The position numbers were made by a program, and so were the translations under genes. Below, piece by piece: positions 1 to 7,908 of a stretch of DNA of 40,402 nucleotides. Within the stretch, counting starts at the first letter, position 1, and the number at the start of each line of letters is the position of its first letter. Where the stretch lies: NCBI GenBank assembly GCA_910588925.1, contig CAJURV010000009.1, positions 1 through 40,402 on the forward strand, in the 5' to 3' direction. The notes under the pieces are model-generated. The model was given only the letters and a program-made list of their open reading frames with translations, did no database searches and was not told the DNA's origin. The DNA comes from an uncultured Rikenellaceae bacterium (GTDB lineage Bacteria; Bacteroidota; Bacteroidia; Bacteroidales; Rikenellaceae).

Positions 1-212
1 TTCGGGGTCCGTCGAGTGGAAAGGGAGGTGATGGCTCGAACGAAGCGAGGGGCTGAATAAGAGGGGAGTATTTGATGGCTATTAGCGAAGCGAGGACTGG
101 CATATAGCCTGTGTTTATGCTGATTCTTTCCGTAGACCTGTCATTCGTATGATGTCGCCCGAAGTTCACATTTGTGCGTTAAAAGAAACTTAATTGATAA
201 AGTGCATCCGTA

Positions 213-246
213 TTTGAAATTTTCGTATATTTAAGCCTTATCTTTT
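213..246 (+). promoter_or_regulatory. Candidate promoter for the endonuclease IV gene
   Basis: A TTTG at 213-216 and TATCTTTT at 239-246 resemble the Bacteroidetes -33/-7 pair (TTTG and TAnnTTTG). The -7 box has one mismatch and the 22-base spacing is slightly long. The start codon lies 32 bases downstream. I see nothing convincing in the rest of 1-277. Confidence 0.35.
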
Positions 247-277
247 AGATACGGTTATCATTAAAAACGGATATGCA

Positions 278-1126
278 ATGAAATATTTCGGAGCACATGT
301 TTCGGCGGCGGGCGGCGTAGAGAATGCGCCTGTAAATGCGGCGGCCATAGGGGCCAAGGCTTTCGCCCTTTTCACCAAGAATCAACGTCAGTGGGTAGCG
401 CCTCCGTTGAGCGATAGATCCATAGCTTTGTTCAAGGAGAATTGCGCCAAGTACGGCTTCTCTCCTGCCCAGATATTGCCTCACGATAGCTATCTCATCA
501 ATCTCGGTCATCCGGAGGCGGATGGGTTGGCTAAATCGCGCACCGCTTTTGTCGACGAGATGAGCCGTTGCCAGCAGTTGGGTCTCGACAGGCTCAATTT
601 CCATCCCGGCAGTACTCTCGGTAAGATCGGAGACGAGGAGTGTTTGTTGCGTATAGCTGAGTCTATCGACATAGCCCTCGACAAGACGCAAGGGGTAACA
701 GCCGTCATTGAAAACACGGCCGGACAGGGAAGCAATATGGGCTATAGCTTCGAACAGCTGAAGTTTATAATAGACAATGTCGGCGACAAGTCGAGAGTGG
801 GGGTGTGCATCGATACATGTCATGCCTACTCCGCCGGTTACGACCTTTCCACCCGTGAGGCCTGCAACGCCACTTTCGCCGAGTTCGACAGGGTCATAGG
901 GTTCGGTTATCTTCGGGGGATGCATCTCAACGATTCTATGAAAGCCAAGGGTAGCAGGGTCGACCGTCATAACAGTCTCGGTGCCGGTACCCTTGGAACG
1001 GAGGTGTTTCGTTACGTTGCCGCCGACAGCCGTTTCGACGATATGCCGTTATGTCTGGAGACCCCGGACGAGAGCAAATGGCCGCAAGAGATAGCCATGC
1101 TCTATGGTTTTGCAAACGAAAAATAG
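278..1126 (+). CDS. nfo: Deoxyribonuclease IV (endonuclease IV, AP endonuclease)
   Basis: Class II AP endonuclease of base-excision repair: it cleaves 5' to abasic sites and removes 3' blocking groups, using three zinc ions in a TIM barrel. The 282-residue length is normal. The expected metal ligands are all visible at the positions familiar from the E. coli enzyme: H69, H109, E145, D179, H182, H216, D229, H231 and E261, the last in CLETPDE. The ATG at 278 gives the standard N-terminus MKYFGAHVSAAGG. It is the first gene of a co-directional trio, but 103 bases separate it from the next, so co-transcription is uncertain. Family assignment is secure. Confidence 0.97.
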   Translation: MKYFGAHVSAAGGVENAPVNAAAIGAKAFALFTKNQRQWVAPPLSDRSIALFKENCAKYGFSPAQILPHDSYLINLGHPEADGLAKSRTAFVDEMSRCQQLGLDRLNFHPGSTLGKIGDEECLLRIAESIDIALDKTQGVTAVIENTAGQGSNMGYSFEQLKFIIDNVGDKSRVGVCIDTCHAYSAGYDLSTREACNATFAEFDRVIGFGYLRGMHLNDSMKAKGSRVDRHNSLGAGTLGTEVFRYVAADSRFDDMPLCLETPDESKWPQEIAMLYGFANEK

Positions 1127-1229
1127 TGTTATATTTGTGATGTCGTTCGACTGAAAGCGGACGATAATGACGTTTTAAGGTAAATTGCCGAGAGGGGAAA
1201 CGTCCGGTGAAATAAAAAAACATACGTAT

Positions 1230-2072
1230 ATGGCTAAAATAGACTATGAAGAGATCTGTTCCAAAGTAAGAGAGATAGCCGCCGAAGCCGCCTCTTTCAT
1301 AGAAAAGGAGAGCGAGAATTTTTCATGGGACGATGTCGAGCTCAAGGGTATGCACAATATGGTTACCGGTGTCGATTACGAGGCTGAGAAGATGATAGTG
1401 GATGCGCTCGCCCCCATCGTACCGGGTGCCGATTTCCTCGCAGAGGAGGCCACCGATGCGGCCGACGGTCCGATCCGGTCTAAGGGTAACGGTTATGTTT
1501 GGATAATAGACCCGCTCGACGGCACTACCAACTATATGCACCGTCTTCCTCCGTATTGCGTCAGCATAGCCCTCGCATACAAGGGCGAGATAGTGGTAGG
1601 CGTGGTGCACGAGATCACCCGTAACGAGAGTTTCTACGCATGGCAGGGCTCCAAAGCCTATATGAACGGCAAGGAGATACATGTCTCGCAGATCGACATA
1701 CTCGACGAGTCGTTGATAGCCACAGGGTTCTCTTACGATAGCCTCGACCGCATGGCCGAATATCGTCTGCAACAGGAATATTTCATCAAATATACGCACG
1801 GTGGACGCCGTATAGGTTCCGCCGCCGCTAACTTGGCCTATGTCGCCTGCGGTCGTTTCGACGGTTATTCGCAGTTCAATCTTTCGTCGTGGGATGTGGC
1901 TGCCGGTTCGCTGATAGTGCGTGCGGCCGGCGGACGTGTCACCGACTACCGCGGAGGCGACGACTATATAACGGGTGGCGAGATAGTGGCGTGCAACAAC
2001 CTCATATACGATAAATATCTGCAGGCCGTCAGCGCCACTGTAACCGAACGCGAAGTTTATCCTGTAGGATAA
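1230..2072 (+). CDS. Inositol monophosphatase family protein (SuhB/CysQ type)
   Basis: Mg2+-dependent sugar-phosphatase fold, about 280 residues. Visible signatures are the acidic pair E72-E73 in FLAEEAT, the metal-binding DPLDGT at 94-99 and the C-terminal WDVAAG around 221-226. Members hydrolyse inositol-1-phosphate, 3'-phosphoadenosine-5'-phosphate or fructose-1,6-bisphosphate; the motifs seen do not settle which. An upstream in-frame start at 1185 exists, but ATG 1230 gives the N-terminus MAKIDYEE that fits the family. Its TAA overlaps the ATG of the acyltransferase gene by one base (TAATG), so the two are probably translationally coupled. Confidence 0.9.
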   Translation: MAKIDYEEICSKVREIAAEAASFIEKESENFSWDDVELKGMHNMVTGVDYEAEKMIVDALAPIVPGADFLAEEATDAADGPIRSKGNGYVWIIDPLDGTTNYMHRLPPYCVSIALAYKGEIVVGVVHEITRNESFYAWQGSKAYMNGKEIHVSQIDILDESLIATGFSYDSLDRMAEYRLQQEYFIKYTHGGRRIGSAAANLAYVACGRFDGYSQFNLSSWDVAAGSLIVRAAGGRVTDYRGGDDYITGGEIVACNNLIYDKYLQAVSATVTEREVYPVG

Positions 2073-2977
2073 TGAAAGAGTTGTCTGAAAGGGTGTTGTT
2101 CCGTCTGTTGTGGGCGATGGCGTGGTCGTTCGGACGGATGCCGCGATGGTATCGTTACGGCGTGTCGGACGTGTTGTCGTTCGTGCTCTATAGGGTGCTC
2201 CGTTACAGGCGTGCCGTGGTGGCGGGCAACATAGAGCGGTCGTTTCCCGAAAAAAGTGCCGCCGAAAGGCTCGAGATAGAACGCAGGTTTTACAGACATC
2301 TGGGCGATATATTCGTAGAGACGATATCTCTTGCCTCTATGACAGAGAGCGAGTTGCGTCGATATATGGTTTATGAGAACAGGGAAGTAGTAGATAAGGC
2401 CTCGTACGGCAGGTCGCTCATAGCCGCCATGTCGCATTACGGACAGTGGGAATACACCATCGGGTACAGCCTTTTCACCGATCATCCTGTAAAGGCCGTA
2501 TATCATCCGCTTTCGAGCCGTATGGCGGAGATGTTCTATAAGAAAATGCGTTCGCGCTTCGGTACCGAGCCTGTCACCATGAAGGCGGTAACACGTTCTG
2601 TCATGCGCGAGATAGCCGCCGGACGTCATCCCATAGTTGCTCTGATTGCCGACCAGACCCCGCCCATAATGGGGGTGAAAAATTTCATCCGGTTTCTCGA
2701 TCAGCCCACCGCATTCTTCGTAGGTATGGAGAGAATGGCTCTTAGCTTCAATATGTCGGTGGTGTTCATGGCTATCCGACGTACTTCCAAAAGGGGGTAT
2801 TATACCGTCAGGTTCACTTTGCTTTACGACGGGGAGGAGCATGTGGCTCCCGACACTATCACAAGGCGTTACGCGGCCGCACTCGAAGAGCTCATACGCG
2901 AACATCCCGAATATTGGATATGGTCGCATAGAAGGTGGAAACATCATCCCGATGCGGAACGACCGTATATAGGGTGA
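2072..2977 (+). CDS. Lysophospholipid/lipid A acyltransferase (LpxL/HtrB family)
   Basis: Inner-membrane acyltransferase expected to add a secondary acyl chain to the lipid A precursor. The 301 residues fit the family. The N-terminal 20 residues are hydrophobic and aromatic, suiting a membrane anchor. The catalytic H-x4-E motif is H122..E127 (SHYGQWE), followed by a DQTP block near residue 194 and the C-terminal WIWSHRRWK typical of LpxL-like proteins. The start overlaps the stop of the phosphatase gene. Substrate (lipid A versus another lysolipid) cannot be decided from sequence alone. Confidence 0.92.
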   Translation: MKELSERVLFRLLWAMAWSFGRMPRWYRYGVSDVLSFVLYRVLRYRRAVVAGNIERSFPEKSAAERLEIERRFYRHLGDIFVETISLASMTESELRRYMVYENREVVDKASYGRSLIAAMSHYGQWEYTIGYSLFTDHPVKAVYHPLSSRMAEMFYKKMRSRFGTEPVTMKAVTRSVMREIAAGRHPIVALIADQTPPIMGVKNFIRFLDQPTAFFVGMERMALSFNMSVVFMAIRRTSKRGYYTVRFTLLYDGEEHVAPDTITRRYAAALEELIREHPEYWIWSHRRWKHHPDAERPYIG

Positions 2978-3070
2978 CGAGGTCGTGCACATAGTGTGTT
3001 TCCGGCTTGGCGAAGGACACATATTTCGCTTTTCACCCAAAGGCATGAGGCGTGAAAAATAAAGACCGGC

Positions 3071-3106
3071 GGGCCTCCATGGGGAATTTTCCGCCCATGG
3101 AGGCCC
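3071..3106. repeat. Long perfect hairpin downstream of the acyltransferase gene
   Basis: GGGCCTCCATGGG (3071-3083) is perfectly complementary to 3094-3106, and the loop can itself pair (GGAA/TTCC). There is no U-tract, so it is not a classical intrinsic terminator. The GGCCTCC core recurs in the dispersed repeats near 36.7, 40.0 and 40.3 kb, so it may be a relic of that family. Confidence 0.6.
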
Positions 3107-3139
3107 GGTAAGTTCCGGCAATCATATACTTGTTCCGTT

Positions 3140-3420
3140 TTTCAGCCAGAATAATGAGGGAGGCGGGCCGCACCTCGCAGTGGGCGGAAACTCTCCGACG
3201 GAAGCACTCCAGTGAATGCAGTTAAAACTATAAGTGTTATTCGATAAAGGCGTATAATAGCCTTTTTATGGCTTCCCGCCGATGCGGTCTACCGCAGTCT
3301 CCTCTTTAGGTGACGCGTATGGAAGATAAAACAATCCTCTTTTTTGACGGAGATCTGCATAATATGATTACGTGTGCTTTGGTGATTCTTGCCGGACAAA
3401 AATTATTACAGGTTCAGTTT
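3140..3420 (-). repeat. Degenerate copy of a dispersed intergenic repeat, beside the RT 3' end
   Basis: The stretch around 3275-3325 (GCGGTC, CCGCAG, CTCCTCTTT) matches 36815-36850, and 3355-3410 (CATAATATGATTACGTGTG and the following bases) matches 36880-36930 with small differences. The interval 2978-3498 contains no convincing gene: a 66-codon open frame at 3372 has no recognisable features. The RT gene ends at 3499, so this repeat abuts the 3' end of the DGR. Confidence 0.5.
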
Positions 3421-3498
3421 TAAGCAGTCTGGTTTTCGGTGATATCCGGAACGTAGCATCTCTGATCGGATTTTTATCGGACGGCAACATGTTTATAT

Positions 3499-4878
3499 TC
3501 AGTCGTTCAGAAACGATTCTGTTCCCGGAGAGGTGTCGGGGTTGGTTATGCCGTTGTCCTGCGGGGAGTTGAGAGATAGCACCTCTTTTATTAGATCGTC
3601 ATACCACTGGTTCATGTATTTGCGTTTAATCACACCTTTCTCACAGAATTTGCTAAGATACATGTATTTGAAAAACCGTCCCTGCGACATAAGGTGGCGT
3701 CTTAGTCCGAAAGCCTTGTAGTGGCGGGTATAGCCGGCGTATGAGTTGATTCTGGAACGGACAAGGAATGCCTTTTCGTAGTTCATATCGCCCCCGCATT
3801 CGCGGTCGATCTCTTTCATGGCCTGTCGGAAGTTGGCTTTGGTGCGGCGGCTCACCAGACGGGTGTAGGGCTTGACGCGCGCACCGAGAAAATCCACTCC
3901 GCGAATGTATGGTTGCAAATATATCTTGTGGGGGTGGAGCACCTGTCTGAAGTCGGTCCACAGTTTGTCGGAGATGGCCTTTATGAGATTCACTAAAAAT
4001 TCGCGGTTTTCGTGTATGACGTAAAAGTCGTCCACATAGCGACCATAGTATTTGAGCCCCATGTCGCGCTTCATGAAGTGGTCGAAGTCGTTGAGATATA
4101 TGTTGCTGAATAGTTGGGAGGTAAGGTTGCCGATGGGGAGTCCGCATCCGGTGCGAGAGTGGAACAGGCTTTTCGATTTCGGGAGCCCCTCCCGTTCCCA
4201 CGGTTTGCTCTTGAATATGAAATTGCGTGTGCAGTCGCTGTCGATCACTATCTCTACCAGATACCATAGCAGGTCGAAGTCGACGATCTCGTCGAATGCG
4301 ACTCGCCCGTTAGGGCCGCGCTCCTCTTTCAGACTATCGTATTTCGCGTTCATGCTGTAGTAAAGCTCGTCTTGCGGCGACACCGCACGTTTGCGGAATT
4401 TATCGAGCATACGGCGTATCTTGTCTTTGAGCATCTGTTTGTCGATGCTCATGAAATAGCCTCTCAGGTCGAGTTTGAGTATGTAACATTCGCGTTTGTA
4501 GTTGTCAGAACAACGCCTTATATTGCGCTCCAGACGTTCTATGCCGAAAAGAGTGCCTTTGTTTTTGCGGCACGAGTAGCTGTCTTCTATGAACGATCTT
4601 TCGCACATAGCCAACATATAGCCGAAAACCAAGTGATGTACCACACGGTCGCGGAAATCGGCCGCGAATACCTCGCGTTTCACTGGTTTGGTAACAACGA
4701 AGCAGATGCTCTTGCCGGTGGTATAACGCCTCTCCGTTATCTGCCGGTGGAGCTCTATGATGTTGTGCTCCATGCCTATCTCGAACTGCAACTGGTTGAC
4801 GGTGTTGCGTTTGTTCTTGCGCGCCTCGTAGTAGGCGTCGAAGAGGTCTTCCAATAGTTCTCTATCGCTTATTGTCAT
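3499..4878 (-). CDS. DGR-type reverse transcriptase
   Basis: Error-prone reverse transcriptase of a diversity-generating retroelement. It copies a template-repeat RNA into cDNA while misreading adenines, and the cDNA then replaces a variable repeat in a target gene. Visible motifs are the N-terminal block with FRDRVVHH (75-82), motif A LKLDLRGYF with the first catalytic Asp at 137, motif B GLPIGNLTSQ (246-255), which carries the DGR hallmark, and the YVDDF box (281-285) with both catalytic Asps. It is 459 residues, longer than many DGR RTs, with a basic C-terminal tail after about 345 that fits a thumb region. The ATG at 4878 follows the open frame of cassette 1 as TAACATG. Co-orientation with avd and the cassettes supports a DGR over an Abi-type or group II RT. 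Confidence 0.95.
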   Translation of the reverse strand: MTISDRELLEDLFDAYYEARKNKRNTVNQLQFEIGMEHNIIELHRQITERRYTTGKSICFVVTKPVKREVFAADFRDRVVHHLVFGYMLAMCERSFIEDSYSCRKNKGTLFGIERLERNIRRCSDNYKRECYILKLDLRGYFMSIDKQMLKDKIRRMLDKFRKRAVSPQDELYYSMNAKYDSLKEERGPNGRVAFDEIVDFDLLWYLVEIVIDSDCTRNFIFKSKPWEREGLPKSKSLFHSRTGCGLPIGNLTSQLFSNIYLNDFDHFMKRDMGLKYYGRYVDDFYVIHENREFLVNLIKAISDKLWTDFRQVLHPHKIYLQPYIRGVDFLGARVKPYTRLVSRRTKANFRQAMKEIDRECGGDMNYEKAFLVRSRINSYAGYTRHYKAFGLRRHLMSQGRFFKYMYLSKFCEKGVIKRKYMNQWYDDLIKEVLSLNSPQDNGITNPDTSPGTESFLND

Positions 4879-4911
4879 GTTATGTTTTGTATTTTATGTA
4901 AAAATCAGGGT

Positions 4912-5110
4912 CGTAAATTCTTTGGCGGACACAGCGCACGCTAAACCCGGCCCGCTTGCCGTTAGTGTTAACGTCTATACTGCTGCCGACGAAGTACATG
5001 CGGTGTGCATCGTCAGTATTGCTCTGAACGGACGACCAATAGTAGCCCTGTGTACCGGGGTAGCGCAACGAACCGTCCGTGTAGTAGAGGAAGCCGACAG
5101 CGGGAAACTC
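4912..5110 (-). repeat. DGR cassette 1 (variable-repeat-like), touching the RT gene
   Basis: On the minus strand it begins GAGTTTCCCGCTGTCGG and ends with AGCGTGCGCTGTGTCCG, like the other copies. It reads EFPAVG..GYYWSSVQ..FSVRCVRQ. It has only three Asn codons; where other copies have AAC it shows TAC, CGC, CAC, GAC, AGC and GTC, the pattern expected of a mutagenised variable repeat. An extra base near the 3' end shifts the tail to RIYDPDFY, shared with cassette 5. The frame closes one base before the RT ATG. A GTG at 5113 could start a 77-codon frame, but no N-terminal domain exists upstream. Confidence 0.8.
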
Positions 5111-5222
5111 CACGTAACGGAAAACATAACGGGCAGACGTTTACAAAAGGCAACACGGGACATTGGAACCGCACGGCCATTCTTTCGACTAAGAGCGCAT
5201 ATTGCTCTCCCAGTAGCCTGCT

Positions 5223-5311
5223 GAATTTACGGGGCACTCTCGGGCAGTCGTCCAGACGGCTTACCGCCCGACCCTCGCCGCAACCCTGATTTGTTTTAAG
5301 GTCGTAAATTC
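5223..5311 (-). ncRNA. Nested inverted repeat 3' of cassette 2 (candidate DGR RNA spacer)
   Basis: On the minus strand GAATTTACG, the end of cassette 2, is complementary to CGTAAATTC about 70 bases later. Inside are GGC/GCC and TCGGGC/GCCCGA arms, giving a nested ~90-nt fold. The same layout follows cassettes 4 and 6 and no others. It sits where known DGR RNAs have a structured spacer bound by the RT-Avd complex. The RNA function is inferred, not shown. The conserved spacer extends to about 5171 on the plus strand. Confidence 0.5.
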
Positions 5312-5500
5312 TCGGCGGACACAGCGCACGCTAAATCCGTTCGTCTTATAGTTGTTGTTCGTATTCATGCTGCTACTATTGAAGTTCATACGGTACGCGT
5401 TGGAAGAATCGTTCTGTGTAGACGACCAATAGTTTCCGTTCGTACCGGCATTGTTCAGCGAACCGTCCGTGTAGTTTCGGTAACCGACAGCGGGAAACTT
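5303..5500 (-). repeat. DGR cassette 2 (template-like, Asn-rich)
   Basis: Reads KFPAVGYRNYTDGSLNNAG...FSVRCVRREFTTLK on the minus strand. The first codon is AAG instead of GAG and there is no usable start codon, so it is not an independent gene. It has many AAC codons in the region that varies between copies, including TNNNYKTNG near its end. It is followed on its 3' side by the nested inverted repeat at 5223-5311. Confidence 0.82.
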
Positions 5501-5585
5501 GCAGCAGACGTTTACATCTGGCCTTACGGGACGTAGGGTCCCTGTGTCGCTTGTTGTGTCAGAGAGGTTGTGTTAAAATCAGGGT

Positions 5586-5783
5586 CGTAAATTCTTGGCG
5601 GACACAGCGCACGCTAAGGCCGTTCTTTCTGTTGGGATTGTTCGTGTTCACACTGCTACTATTGAAGTACATCTCGTACGCGTCGGAAGAGCTGTTCTGC
5701 GTAGACGACCAATAGTTTCCGTTCGTACCGGGATTGTTCAGCGCACCGTCCGTGTTGTTGCGGTACCCGACAGCGGGAAACTC
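5586..5783 (-). repeat. DGR cassette 3 (template-like)
   Basis: Reads EFPAVGYRNNTDGALNNPG...NGLSVRCVRQEFTTL. An ATG at 5786 happens to precede GAG, giving a 75-codon frame, but neighbouring copies lack a start, so I treat it as a cassette. The upstream 12-mer shared by most copies (GTAAACGTCTGC) carries one substitution here. The gap to cassette 2 is of the short type. Confidence 0.82.
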
Positions 5784-5890
5784 CATATAGCGGAAGACAA
5801 AACGAGCAGACTTTTACAAAAGGCAACGCGGGACATTACGAACCGCACGGCCATTCTTTCGACTAAGAGAATGTCTCCCAGTAGCCTGCT

Positions 5891-5980
5891 GAATTTACGG
5901 GGCACTCTCGGGCAGTTGTCCGTAAAGGCTTACCGTCCGACCCTCGCCGCAACCCTGATTTGTTTTAAGGTCGTAAATTC
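5891..5980 (-). ncRNA. Nested inverted repeat 3' of cassette 4
   Basis: Second copy of the ~90-nt nested element: GAATTTACG pairs with CGTAAATTC, with an inner TCGGAC/GCCCGA arm in which one pair is lost relative to the copies after cassettes 2 and 6. The outer arms are retained exactly. The wider shared spacer runs from about 5845 to 5971. Confidence 0.48.
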
Positions 5981-6172
5981 TCGGCGGACACAGCGCACGC
6001 TAAAGCCGTTCCGCTTATTGTTGTTGTTGCTCGGATTCACGCTGCTGCTATTGAAGTTCATGTTGTACGCGTTGGTGGAGCTGTTCTGCGTAGACGACCA
6101 ATAGTTGCCCCACGTACCGGCATTCTCCAGCGAACCGGACGAGTAGTTGCGGTCACCGACAGCGGGAAACTG
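5972..6172 (-). repeat. DGR cassette 4 (template-like)
   Basis: Reads QFPAVGDRNYSSGSLENAG...FSVRCVRREFTTLK. The first codon is CAG. It is one codon longer than most (NPSNNNNKRNG in place of NTNNN..) and has a Trp codon TGG at the GTNG position. The indel and the TGG show that the copies differ by more than adenine changes, so they are not recent products of a single template. The nested inverted repeat at 5891-5980 follows. Confidence 0.82.
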
Positions 6173-6253
6173 TATAGCAGGCGTTTACATCATGCCGTGC
6201 GGGATGTTGTCCCGGGTTGTCTTGTGTCAAAGAGCGTTTGTAAAAATCAGAGT

Positions 6254-6455
6254 CGTAAATTCTTTGTCGGACACAGCGCACGCTAAATCCGTTTCGCTTA
6301 TCATTGTTGTTCGTATTCATGCCGCTACTGTTGAAGTTCATACGGTACGCGTTGTTAGAGTCGTACTGCACGGACGACCAATAGTAGCCTTGCGTACCGG
6401 TGTTGTTCAGCGTACCGGATGCGTCGTTGTTACGGTACCCGACAGCGGGAAACTC
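6254..6455 (-). repeat. DGR cassette 5 (template-like, shifted tail)
   Basis: Reads EFPAVGYRNNDASGTLNNTG...FSVRCVRQRIYDSDFY. It carries a one-codon insertion (DASG) shared in kind with cassette 9, and an extra 3' base that moves the tail into the RIYD frame shared with cassette 1. Most variable positions keep AAC. The shared tail suggests cassettes 1 and 5 descend from the same duplication. Confidence 0.82.
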
Positions 6456-6592
6456 CGTATAGAGCAAAATGATGTGAGCAGACGTTTACAAAAGGCAGTG
6501 CAAGACCCGGCACGGAGCCGGCATATCGGAAACCGAATCGCATCGCCATTCTTTCGACTAAGAGAATGTTTTTTCGCTCCCAGTAGTCTGCT

Positions 6593-6682
6593 GAATTTAC
6601 GGGGCACTCTCGGGCAGTTGTCCTGCACGGCTTGCCGCCCGACCCTCGCCGCAACCCTGATTGTTTTTAAGGTCGTAAATTC
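6593..6682 (-). ncRNA. Nested inverted repeat 3' of cassette 6
   Basis: Third copy of the ~90-nt element, with GAATTTACG/CGTAAATTC outer arms and a perfect TCGGGC/GCCCGA inner arm. Differences from the copy after cassette 2 fall mainly in loops, as expected if the fold is maintained. The wider shared spacer begins near 6540. Confidence 0.5.
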
Positions 6683-6871
6683 TCGGCGGACACAGCGCAC
6701 GCTAAATCCGTTTCGCTTATCGTTGTTGTTCGTGTTCACATTGCCGCTGTTGAAGTTCATGTCGTACGCGTTGGTTGAACTGTTCTGCGTAGACGACCAA
6801 TAGAATCCGTTCGTACCGGCATTCTCCAGCGCACCGGACGAGTTGTTCCGGTCACCGACAGCGGGAAACTC
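6674..6871 (-). repeat. DGR cassette 6 (template-like)
   Basis: Reads EFPAVGDRNNSSGALENAG...FSVRCVRREFTTLK. Its conserved ends are exact. The D at VGDRN and the E at LEN are shared with cassette 4, and the RREFTTLK tail with cassettes 2 and 4; all three are followed by the nested inverted repeat. A long open frame through it (to 6407) is an accident of the repeats. Confidence 0.82.
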
Positions 6872-6989
6872 CAATACTACGGGAACTTTAAAGCAGACGT
6901 TTACAAAAAGCGACGCGAGACGTTGCGATATGTTTCGCACTGCCTGCTATGTCAATGAGTTTTTGCGTTTGATCTGTAAAAATCAGGGT

Positions 6990-7187
6990 CGTAAATTCTT
7001 GGCGGACACAGCGCACGCTACGACCGTTCTTCCTGTTGTTCCAGTCCGTGTTCACGCTACTGCTATTGAAGTACATGTTGTACGCGTTGTTAGAGTCGTA
7101 CTGTGTAGACGACCAATAGTTTCCGTTCGTACCGGCTTCGTTCAGCGCACCGGACGAGTTGTTGCGGTAGCCGACAGCGGGAAACTC
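6990..7187 (-). repeat. DGR cassette 7 (template-like)
   Basis: Reads EFPAVGYRNNSSGALNEAG...NTDWNNRKNGRSVRCVRQEFTTL. It has 13 Asn codons, 12 of them AAC. The DWNN block is shared with cassette 9, and R replaces F before SVRCV. From here to cassette 10 the spacing settles at 305-316 bases and the long spacer is absent. Confidence 0.82.
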
Positions 7188-7294
7188 CAACGCTGCAACG
7201 GATAAGAGCAGACGTTTACAAAAAACGATGCTAGACGGACAGAATACTCTGCACTGCCTGTGTATTTCGAAGATCTTTAATTAAAAATCAGGGC

Positions 7295-7492
7295 TGTAAA
7301 TTCTTGGCGGACACAGCGCACGCTAAATCCGTTTCGCCTGTTGTTGTTGTTCGTGCCCACACTGCTGCTATTGAAGTTCATGTTGTACGCGTTGTTAGAG
7401 TCGTTCTGTGTAGACGACCAATAGTAGCCGTTCGTACCGTTATTGTTCAGCGAACCGTCCGAGTTGTTACGTAAACCGACAGCGGGAAACTC
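7295..7492 (-). repeat. DGR cassette 8 (most AAC-rich template-like copy)
   Basis: Reads EFPAVGLRNNSDGSLNNNG...GTNNNNRRNGFSVRCVRQEFTAL. It has 17 Asn codons, 15 of them AAC, including a run of four. AAC is the ideal DGR template codon because changing its two adenines gives 15 amino acids and never a stop. The upstream 12-mer and both conserved ends are intact. Confidence 0.85.
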
Positions 7493-7600
7493 CAATGCGG
7501 TGACAGTAAGCAAGCAGACGTTTACAAAAAGCGATGCGAGACGGACAGAATACTCTGCACTGCCTGTGTATTTCGAAGATCTTTAATTAAAAATCAGTGC

Positions 7601-7801
7601 TGTAAATTCTTGGCGGACACAGCGCACGCTAAATCCGTTCCGCCTGTTGTTCCAGTCCGTGTTCACGCTACTGCTATTGAAGTTCATATAGTACGCGTTG
7701 TTAGAGTCGTTCTGATTAGACGACCAATAGTTGCCGTTCGTACTGGCATTGTTCAGCGTACCGGCCGAATCGTTATTGCGGTACCCGACAGCGGGAAACT
7801 C
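7601..7801 (-). repeat. DGR cassette 9 (template-like)
   Basis: Reads EFPAVGYRNNDSAGTLNNAS...NTDWNNRRNGFSVRCVRQEFTAL. It has a one-codon insertion near the start (NDSAG) and NQ in place of TQ. Twelve Asn codons are AAC and four AAT. Its spacers are nearly identical to those of cassettes 8 and 10, so these three are the most recent duplications. The upstream 12-mer has one mismatch. Confidence 0.82.
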
Positions 7802-7908
7802 CAACACTGCAACGGATAAGAGCAGACGTTTGCAAAAAGCGACGCGAGACGGACTGCATGTTCTGCACTGCCTGTATATTTCAAAGATCTTTAATTAAAA
7901 ATCAGGGC

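Noticed and set aside
2057..3121. A 354-codon minus-strand open frame opposite the acyltransferase gene
   Set aside because: It is antisense to a conserved protein and has no domain; it also runs through the hairpin at 3071.
3499..4878. Group II intron or Abi-type reverse transcriptase
   Set aside because: There is no maturase or HNH domain and no intron RNA ends. Motif B GLPIGNLTSQ and the adjacent avd and cassettes fit a DGR.
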